From NCBI GenBank assembly GCA_030607345.1, contig JAUWKC010000056.1, forward strand, positions 1 through 8,530: a stretch of 8,530 bases of DNA, given 5' to 3'. Positions 4,061 to 8,530 of the stretch are shown here, piece by piece; position 1 is the first letter of the stretch; the number at the start of each line of letters is the position of its first letter. The notes under the pieces were generated by a model. That model saw nothing but the letters and a program-made list of their open reading frames with translations. It was not told the origin of the DNA and did not search any database. Origin of the DNA: Planctomycetota bacterium (GTDB lineage: Bacteria > Planctomycetota > Phycisphaerae > Sedimentisphaerales > SG8-4). Made by a program: the position numbers and the translations under genes.

Positions 4061-6112
4061 GCCGGCCGGCGATTCGTTTGGACGTTTGCTGTTTGCTTGG
4101 CCCGACCTTGCCGGGGCCATCAAAGCACGGTAAAAGCACCACCCAAGCCCGCCGATAATCAGCAGCAAAACCGCACCTAAGATTAAATATGACACGGCGC
4201 CGAGCTCCTTTTCGGTGTGCGAAACTACTGTTGCTATCTTTCGGTCACGCACCAGGTATATCAAATTCAGAGCTACGAACCCGCCAATATCGCCAGTCGC
4301 CAGGATACCCGTCCAGGGAGCGAACCATGAAACCCTTGTAGTACGTGTATTGTGCCTGGCAAGCAGATAGCTGCTGATGACCACCGCCGCCGCCGCAGGC
4401 ACCACACTCACCAGCAGAAACCGGCTTCGTCCGCCGCCTGATACTGCCGACCTGAACAAAAATGTCAGCATTACTGTTGAGACCACGGCAAGAATAAAGC
4501 CTATAACGCCGGGTGTTTTGCCTCCGACCTGTAGTGTGCTTTCGTGACTTTGCCGGATATGGTTCCGGCCCTTCGTAAGACTGACCACTACCGCCGCTAT
4601 CGGAAGCAAAACCATCACTGAAAGCCCAACGCAATTAGTAACAATCCACCCTCCCTGTGGGTCCCGCAGGAAACCCGCTTGCCGGGTTACGTCATCGAAC
4701 AGGCTCCAGAAAAACAAAGAGCTCAGGATGATGGGTATCCCAATCTGAATAAGGTAGTTCCACCATTTTCCCACTTGCCAGTCGCTTCGCTCGTTAGCGT
4801 GCCGCCGAAGACGCTCAATCCGCCATATCCACCCAAGTACCATACACTCAAGCAGGCCCAGCCACGCGATACCCCACGTCCCATCAATAAAGTCCCCGAT
4901 AACCCCTATCCAGCTCAGGCCGCCCTGCGTAACATACACCATTGCTCCTGCCATTCCAATGACCGTTATAACCGGAAGGACAATGCTCCGCCTCCACCCG
5001 GTCTTGTCAACTACCGCCGCAAGCATCGACTCCGTCAGGGAAAACGCCGAGTCTATCCCCAGGGTCACCAGCGCAAAGAAGAACACGAAGCTAAACCATG
5101 CAGAGTGAGGTAACTGCGCCAGGGCGTACGGAAATGCCACAAAAGCAAGCGCAGGCCCGCCCTCGGCAACAGTTTCCACGCCCACCGGTTGCCCTGCCTG
5201 ACGGGTGACAAATGCCATAGCCCCCAACGTCGCAAAGACCGCCAGACCCGCCACGAAACTCGTCCCGAAGTCGGCAAGAGCTATTATGGCCGCGTTGTTG
5301 TTCAGGTCGCTTTTTCTGTGAAGGAAACTGGCGTAAGTAATCATAACACCGCCAAATGCAAGACTCAGAGAAAAAAAAGCCTGGCCAAATGCAAATCGCC
5401 AGGTCGTCGCATACGCAAGTTGCGACCAATCGGGATTCAGATAGTAAGCCAGCCCTTCCACACTGCCTTCGAGTGTCAGACCGCGAACCGTCAGAATCAG
5501 CAGCATAAGCCACGGCAGTGGAACCGTCCACCAGACGATTTTGCCGACCAGCTTGACCCCACGAAAGATGCAGAAGTACATCGCCACCCAGGTAATAACC
5601 AGAGGCCAGAATATATGCCAGCGAATATGCCCCAGGGCCGGAGCATCTATCTTGCCCAAATAAGTATCGTTGAAGAAGCTCTTGGCCTTTTCCACACCAT
5701 CCAGGCCCTGGCCCGCCCAGGGAAGCTCGCCTCCGTTGAGAATACCCTTGACACTGAACCACAGGAAGCTAAAACAATACGCCAGAATCACCGTATAAAA
5801 CGTTGCTATCACGAAGCCTAAGAGTATGCTCCACCAGCCCACGAACTCCAACTTCTTGTGCCCGCATGAAAATGCATAGGGTGCCGCACGTTGAGTAGAG
5901 TGCCCCAGACTGAATTCAAGGATGAGCATCGGCATGCCGATTGCAAAGACAGCGATGACGTACGGTATCAAAAATGCACCGCCGCCATGGTCATACAGCT
6001 CGTAAGGAAACCTCCATAGATTGCCCAGACCCACCGCCGAGCCGACCGCCGCAAGGATAAATCCGCCTCTTGTCCCCCAGCTTTCTCTTCGCTCTTCCAA
6101 AAGCTCAACCAT
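4058..6112 (-). CDS. Neurotransmitter:sodium symporter (NSS/SNF, LeuT fold) family transporter, extended C-terminus
   Basis: This inner-membrane protein should couple uptake of an amino acid or related amine to the Na+ gradient. NSS signatures are plain: TM1 AAVGSAVGLGNLWRFPY (21-37) with the unwound Gly-rich part and N31; GGGAFLIPY (43-51); TM6 GQAFFSLSLAFGG (243-255); TM8 LGIDSAFSLTESM (351-363), matching the Na2-site Asp-Ser of animal relatives. TM7 reads ADFGTSFVAG (280-289), with Ser285 in the place of the chloride-site Ser of SERT and Asp281 in place of its Na1-site Asn (alignment by eye). At 684 residues it is longer than the roughly 450-550 of most bacterial members; hydrophobic stretches near 536-555, 565-586, 599-622 and 640-661 suggest up to four extra membrane segments after the core twelve. 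GGAG lies 10 bases before ATG 6112. The gene follows the amidohydrolase-like gene by 57 bp, probably in one transcript. Confidence 0.93.
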   Translation of the reverse strand: MVELLEERRESWGTRGGFILAAVGSAVGLGNLWRFPYELYDHGGGAFLIPYVIAVFAIGMPMLILEFSLGHSTQRAAPYAFSCGHKKLEFVGWWSILLGFVIATFYTVILAYCFSFLWFSVKGILNGGELPWAGQGLDGVEKAKSFFNDTYLGKIDAPALGHIRWHIFWPLVITWVAMYFCIFRGVKLVGKIVWWTVPLPWLMLLILTVRGLTLEGSVEGLAYYLNPDWSQLAYATTWRFAFGQAFFSLSLAFGGVMITYASFLHRKSDLNNNAAIIALADFGTSFVAGLAVFATLGAMAFVTRQAGQPVGVETVAEGGPALAFVAFPYALAQLPHSAWFSFVFFFALVTLGIDSAFSLTESMLAAVVDKTGWRRSIVLPVITVIGMAGAMVYVTQGGLSWIGVIGDFIDGTWGIAWLGLLECMVLGWIWRIERLRRHANERSDWQVGKWWNYLIQIGIPIILSSLFFWSLFDDVTRQAGFLRDPQGGWIVTNCVGLSVMVLLPIAAVVVSLTKGRNHIRQSHESTLQVGGKTPGVIGFILAVVSTVMLTFLFRSAVSGGGRSRFLLVSVVPAAAAVVISSYLLARHNTRTTRVSWFAPWTGILATGDIGGFVALNLIYLVRDRKIATVVSHTEKELGAVSYLILGAVLLLIIGGLGWCFYRALMAPARSGQANSKRPNESPAG

Positions 6113-6169
6113 CGTCGTTCAACTCCGCTCGTTAAGTTTGTTCCACCTCCGGCCAAAAATCGCAACACC

Positions 6170-6952
6170 CTATTTGCTTATGCCCAGTACTTCCAGCGTG
6201 TTACGCTCGATTATGGTCCGAATGTTACCGCGGGGGACAGTAGGAAGATTCGTATCGCCCAGGAGCTTGTTAAAACCCAGCAGGGTCTCCATACATTCGC
6301 TTGAGACCCCGAAGGGAAAGCCGCTGCCAAAAAGTAGCTTGTCCATTACTCCTGCTTCGTAGGCAGAAACCACCATATTATAGGTATACCACACGTTGGC
6401 AGGCTTTATGGTCAGGTCGGCGTAAACGTTCTCGTGCTTGGCCACCATTGCCAGCGTCTGCCCGATAAACGGCACGCCCATATCACCGATGATGATTTTG
6501 AGTTCAGGAAAATGCCTTGCCACCTCATCAAGCAGAAAAGGCTGGGCATAATCAAGGACAGCCTCTGGGCCTAATGGTGGTCCGTTATGAAAAAAAACCG
6601 GCAGGCCGAGCTCCTCGGCAGTTTCGTAAAACCGCATCGCCCGGCTGTGCGCGGGGTGAAAACCGCAGCTCGAACAATAGAGAACCGCCCCCTTATGTCC
6701 CAGCTTTTCAGTAACATAAGTCAGGTTCTTCACTATTGTTTTGTCTTCCACAGGGTCTATAAAGGCAAAACCCAGCATTTTGTCTTTGTGCCTGCCAACG
6801 TATTCACCGAGCTTTTTATTGGATTGCTCGCTGGAGTCCTCCGCGTTGCCAAGCACTATACAGACATCCACCGGCTCAACCGCCGCCAGATGGTCCGAAG
6901 CCGCTGCATCCGTAGGTGAGCTCTGCATATGAGTATGGCAGTCAACTATCAT
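6170..6952 (-). CDS. Amidohydrolase-related (PF04909-type) TIM-barrel protein with altered active site
   Basis: The 260-residue product has the amidohydrolase-2 layout shared with ACMSD and related decarboxylases or hydrolases. The metal-binding HxH is at H6/H8 (VDCHTHM), and a third ligand His is at 122 (PVFFHNGPP). At the next two expected positions the residues differ: IIIGDMG (154-159) has Asp157 where the catalytic His of the usual HxG motif lies, and LLFGSGFPF (206-214) has Gly211 where the metal-binding Asp of GSDxP belongs. Each is one base away from the expected codon (GAT versus CAT, GGC versus GAC). The rest is intact, with no frameshift, so it is a maintained protein of changed or lost chemistry rather than a pseudogene. 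A Cys-rich patch (YCSSCGFHPAHS, 92-103) may supply substitute ligands. AAGGG lies 9 bases before ATG 6952. It is the first gene of a likely operon with the downstream symporter, perhaps handling the same substrate. Confidence 0.82.
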   Translation of the reverse strand: MIVDCHTHMQSSPTDAAASDHLAAVEPVDVCIVLGNAEDSSEQSNKKLGEYVGRHKDKMLGFAFIDPVEDKTIVKNLTYVTEKLGHKGAVLYCSSCGFHPAHSRAMRFYETAEELGLPVFFHNGPPLGPEAVLDYAQPFLLDEVARHFPELKIIIGDMGVPFIGQTLAMVAKHENVYADLTIKPANVWYTYNMVVSAYEAGVMDKLLFGSGFPFGVSSECMETLLGFNKLLGDTNLPTVPRGNIRTIIERNTLEVLGISK

Positions 6953-7156
6953 ATCACCATGCCCTTAATTGTCTGCCTTTTACAATAGCAATCACTCGAT
7001 AATCAATAACCAATTGCAATTGCACCGTCAAGGACAAATATTTCCCCGGATTCCGCCCTGTCGCCCGCTTCACAGCAGCCCCTGAGCCTGACTGCGCCTG
7101 CCGGAACCGCTTCGTTTGCCCCGTAAAAAAAATGACCCGCTCCTCAAGGACCCTTC
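6953..7156. other. Divergent intergenic region with a perfect palindrome
   Basis: This non-coding stretch lies between the leftward amidohydrolase/transporter genes and the rightward zinc-ribbon/LemA genes. It holds a perfect 12-bp palindrome CAATTGCAATTG (7011-7022), a candidate operator. Leftward promoter candidates are poor; the best is TTGACG (minus strand, about 7024-7029), 17 bases, TATTGA. No reading frame here has a ribosome binding site. Confidence 0.4.
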
Positions 7157-7185
7157 TTGACCTGAGATGCACCCGGTTGTAATAT
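7157..7185 (+). promoter_or_regulatory. Sigma-70-like promoter for the zinc-ribbon/lemA genes
   Basis: TTGACC (7157-7162) and TAATAT (7180-7185) are spaced by 17 bases; they match the consensus at 5 of 6 and 4 of 6 positions. The expected start near 7192 leaves a short leader of about 20-35 bases before the zinc-ribbon gene. Confidence 0.6.
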
Positions 7186-7214
7186 AGCCGTCAGAAATCT
7201 GGTTCTCGCTGAAA

Positions 7215-7634
7215 ATGGAAAGCTTTATGGATTGTCCGGTTTGTAACAATGCGATGATTACCTTGGAACTGGCCGAGGTCGAGGTCGACTACTGCGTCGC
7301 TTGCGGGGGCATCTGGCTCGACGCCGGAGAACTCGAAATGCTCCTCGGAGACCCCGAAAAGGCCGCCAAGCTGCTGGACTCCTTCCACACCGACAAACAT
7401 TGCAACGAAAAACCCAGAAAGTGCCCAATTTGCCTTAAGAAAATGGAAAAAGTCCTTGTCGGCACATCCACCCCGCCGCTTCGCATCGACAAGTGCCGCC
7501 GGGGCGACGGTTTATGGTTTGACACCGGTGAACTGCAGGATATCCTGAACAGGGCACAATTGGATAGTGACAATAAAATCCGAAAACTGTTGGCTGATAT
7601 GTTCGGCCAGGAACAAAACTTGCACGTAACGTAG
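7215..7634 (+). CDS. Double zinc-ribbon protein (zf-TFIIB family)
   Basis: The 139-residue soluble protein holds two copies of the zf-TFIIB-like ribbon. The first is complete: CPVC (7-10) and CVACGGIWLDAGELEML (27-43). The second is CPIC (70-73) and IDKCRRGDGLWFDTGELQDI (91-110), but only C94 is present in its second knuckle; the partner position is RGDG, where relatives often have Cys or GHG. A charged helical tail follows (117-133). Such proteins bind one or two Zn ions; no enzymatic role is established and many are annotated as predicted nucleic-acid-binding. Two starts are possible: ATG 7215 (no clear ribosome binding site) or ATG 7227, giving MDCPVC, with GGAAAG 4 bases upstream; the shorter form resembles the usual start of the family. 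It leads a likely operon with a tiny membrane peptide and LemA. Confidence 0.85.
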   Translation: MESFMDCPVCNNAMITLELAEVEVDYCVACGGIWLDAGELEMLLGDPEKAAKLLDSFHTDKHCNEKPRKCPICLKKMEKVLVGTSTPPLRIDKCRRGDGLWFDTGELQDILNRAQLDSDNKIRKLLADMFGQEQNLHVT

Positions 7635-7668
7635 CTCAACTTCAGTAACCTGATTAGGGAGCAGAACT

Positions 7669-7752
7669 ATGGGAAAATGGAGTATTGTGTGTGTAATCGT
7701 CGGGGTTGTTATTCTGGCTGTAGCCATTATACTGAAAAAACGCTCGGGCTAA
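7669..7752 (+). CDS. 27-residue single-span membrane peptide
   Basis: A very short gene reads MGKWSIVCVIVGV then VILAVAIILKKRSG and stops at TAA 7750-7752. AGGGAG (7656-7661) stands 7 bases before the ATG, an ideal placement. The product is a hydrophobic helix of about 18 residues (5-22) with a short N-terminal Lys-Trp and a C-terminal KKRSG, which by the positive-inside rule would place the C-terminus in the cytoplasm. It lies 34 bp after the zinc-ribbon gene and 40 bp before lemA on the same strand, so co-expression is likely. I do not recognise a family; by analogy with other tiny membrane proteins it could adjust or anchor a partner such as LemA, but this is inference. A chance frame is less likely given the ribosome binding site and membrane-like composition. 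Confidence 0.6.
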   Translation: MGKWSIVCVIVGVVILAVAIILKKRSG

Positions 7753-7792
7753 CAACCGCACCTTAATCAATCTTTAGTGAAGGGAATAAAGT

Positions 7793-8353
7793 ATGATAGT
7801 CGCGATAATCGTTATCGTGGCGGCTGTGGCTTTGCTGGCTCTCTTTCTGGTTACTATTTACAACTCGCTTGTGCGCCTCCGCAATCAAGTCAGTAACGCA
7901 TGGTCCCAGATTGACGTGCAGCTCAAACGCCGACACGACCTCATCCCGAATCTGGTCGAAACCGCCAAAGGTTATATGAAACACGAACGTGAGACCTTCG
8001 AGGAGATTACAAAGGCACGAAGCCAGGCCATGGGCGCAAAGACCGTCGCAGAAGCCTCAAAAGCAGAAGGCTCGCTCGGCGAGGCCATGAGCAAGTTTAT
8101 GCTCGTCGTCGAAAATTACCCCGACCTAAAGGCCAATCAGAATTTCCTCGCACTCCAGGAAGAGCTTACCAGCACGGAGAACAAGATTGCCTTTTCCAGA
8201 CAAAGCTACAACGACCAGGTCCTGTTCTTCAATAACAAGATTCAGATGTTCCCGTCAAACATCGTTGCCGGTATGTTCAGCTTCGGAAAAAGAGATTTCT
8301 TCGAAATCGAAGTGGCCGCCGAACGAGAAGTGCCTAAAGTAAGCTTCACCTAA
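7793..8353 (+). CDS. lemA: LemA family protein
   Basis: The 186-residue product is full length for the family. One N-terminal membrane helix (2-22) is followed by the conserved four-helix LemA core: [20 protein letters not shown] (23-42), [18 protein letters not shown] (44-61), [20 protein letters not shown] (105-124), [17 protein letters not shown] (125-141), and the [12 protein letters not shown] end (153-164). The domain should lie outside the cytoplasm by the typical N-in topology. LemA proteins are widespread and poorly understood; in several bacteria they neighbour TPM-domain or peptidase genes and are linked to envelope stress, and a Listeria member yields an antigenic peptide. Here the neighbours are instead a zinc-ribbon protein and a tiny membrane peptide. 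GAAGGG about 10 bases before ATG 7793 acts as ribosome binding site. No gene follows within the window, so any usual downstream partner is absent or further away. Confidence 0.95.
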   Translation: MIVAIIVIVAAVALLALFLVTIYNSLVRLRNQVSNAWSQIDVQLKRRHDLIPNLVETAKGYMKHERETFEEITKARSQAMGAKTVAEASKAEGSLGEAMSKFMLVVENYPDLKANQNFLALQEELTSTENKIAFSRQSYNDQVLFFNNKIQMFPSNIVAGMFSFGKRDFFEIEVAAEREVPKVSFT

Positions 8354-8375
8354 AACCGTTGCCGTGCCGCTCGAA

Positions 8376-8389
8376 CCGAATGCGTTCGG
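8376..8389 (+). terminator. Small hairpin after lemA, possible transcript end
   Basis: CCGAA (8376-8380) pairs with TTCGG (8385-8389) around TGCG, 22 bases after the lemA stop. The stem is only 5 bp and no T-run follows, so it is weak evidence for termination. Confidence 0.3.
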
Positions 8390-8427
8390 CTTGCTGAAAT
8401 ATTCGGCTGCGCACCGCCCGAACCAGT

Positions 8428-8530
8428 AAGAGCCTATCCGAATAACCGGGTCGTTATGAGGCCGAGCGAAAAGTCTACGTAGGGTGCGATGAATCGCACC
8501 AATTATGCGAGAGGCAAAACCTGGGGACAG
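8428..8530. repeat. Dispersed-repeat-like DNA with hairpins (runs off the window)
   Basis: This stretch has no gene but several self-complementary pieces: ATAAC/GTTAT (8442-8446 and 8453-8457) and an 8-bp perfect stem GGTGCGAT/ATCGCACC (8483-8490 and 8493-8500). The latter phrase, preceded by CGTA and G, resembles a short palindromic repeat often scattered in bacterial genomes. The final TGGGGACAG (8522-8530) resembles edge sequences seen around REP/Y1-transposase-associated repeats. These likenesses are from memory and were not checked against any database. Confidence 0.45.

Noticed and set aside
4679..5113. A 144-codon plus-strand frame
   Set aside because: Antisense shadow of the transporter, Pro/Lys-rich, without a recognisable start signal or family.
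5091..5762. A 223-codon minus-strand frame and a 210-codon plus-strand frame (5189-5821) within the transporter
   Set aside because: Both lie over the transporter gene in other frames; their translations have odd composition (Arg, Gly, Cys or Pro, Gln, Lys rich) with no domain, while the transporter frame has clear NSS motifs.
6170..6952. The amidohydrolase-like gene as a pseudogene
   Set aside because: It is full length, with intact frame, ribosome binding site and most conserved features; only two active-site positions differ.
1..8530. CRISPR array, tRNA, rRNA, toxin-antitoxin, phage or defence genes
   Set aside because: No regularly spaced direct repeats, no cloverleaf or rRNA stretches, and no typical motifs of these systems were seen. 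The MazG-like protein is a housekeeping-type enzyme here, not next to a MazEF pair.

Overview
The window reads as ordinary chromosomal DNA of a free-living, probably anaerobic or microaerophilic bacterium. The gene set (partner-switching regulators, a long sodium:solute symporter, LemA, zinc-ribbon proteins and a metal-dependent-hydrolase-like protein) and the protein style suggest a Planctomycetota/Phycisphaerae-like lineage. That assignment is inference from gene content only; there is no rRNA or other marker gene here. I see no tRNA, rRNA, CRISPR array, phage or transposase gene.

Layout, left to right. (1) 1-357 (+): the C-terminal end of a GlpC-type iron-sulfur (CCG-domain) oxidoreductase, cut by the window edge. 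(2) 401-534: a compact MITE-like element with 26-bp terminal inverted repeats. (3) 633-2940 (-): four genes read leftward, in transcription order a STAS anti-anti-sigma factor, an RsbW-type serine kinase/anti-sigma factor, a lipoprotein peptidoglycan amidase, and a small unrecognised protein with a faint GAF-like look. A near-consensus sigma-70 promoter (TTGACA, 17 bp, TATGAT) sits just before the STAS gene. (4) 2941-3339: an AT-rich divergent control region. (5) 3340-4014 (+): a cysteine-free Rrf2-type repressor and a tightly coupled MazG-like pyrophosphohydrolase. (6) 4058-6952 (-): an amidohydrolase-fold protein followed by a 684-residue neurotransmitter:sodium symporter family transporter with extra C-terminal membrane segments. 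(7) 7157-8353 (+): a good promoter, then a double zinc-ribbon (zf-TFIIB) protein, a 27-residue membrane peptide and LemA. (8) 8354-8530: non-coding DNA with several hairpins that looks like dispersed repeat material.

How the parts may work together. The STAS and kinase pair is a classic partner-switching module, here co-oriented with a secreted cell-wall amidase, so envelope state and sigma control may be linked. The Rrf2 regulator lies head-to-head with that cluster and could control both sides. The amidohydrolase and transporter are likely co-transcribed and may handle one substrate, but the hydrolase lacks two residues normally needed for catalysis. No clearly new defence or mobile system is visible. 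The most interesting items are the regulator/amidase cluster, the degenerate hydrolase, the tiny membrane protein before lemA, the structured leader of the Rrf2 gene, and the MITE.
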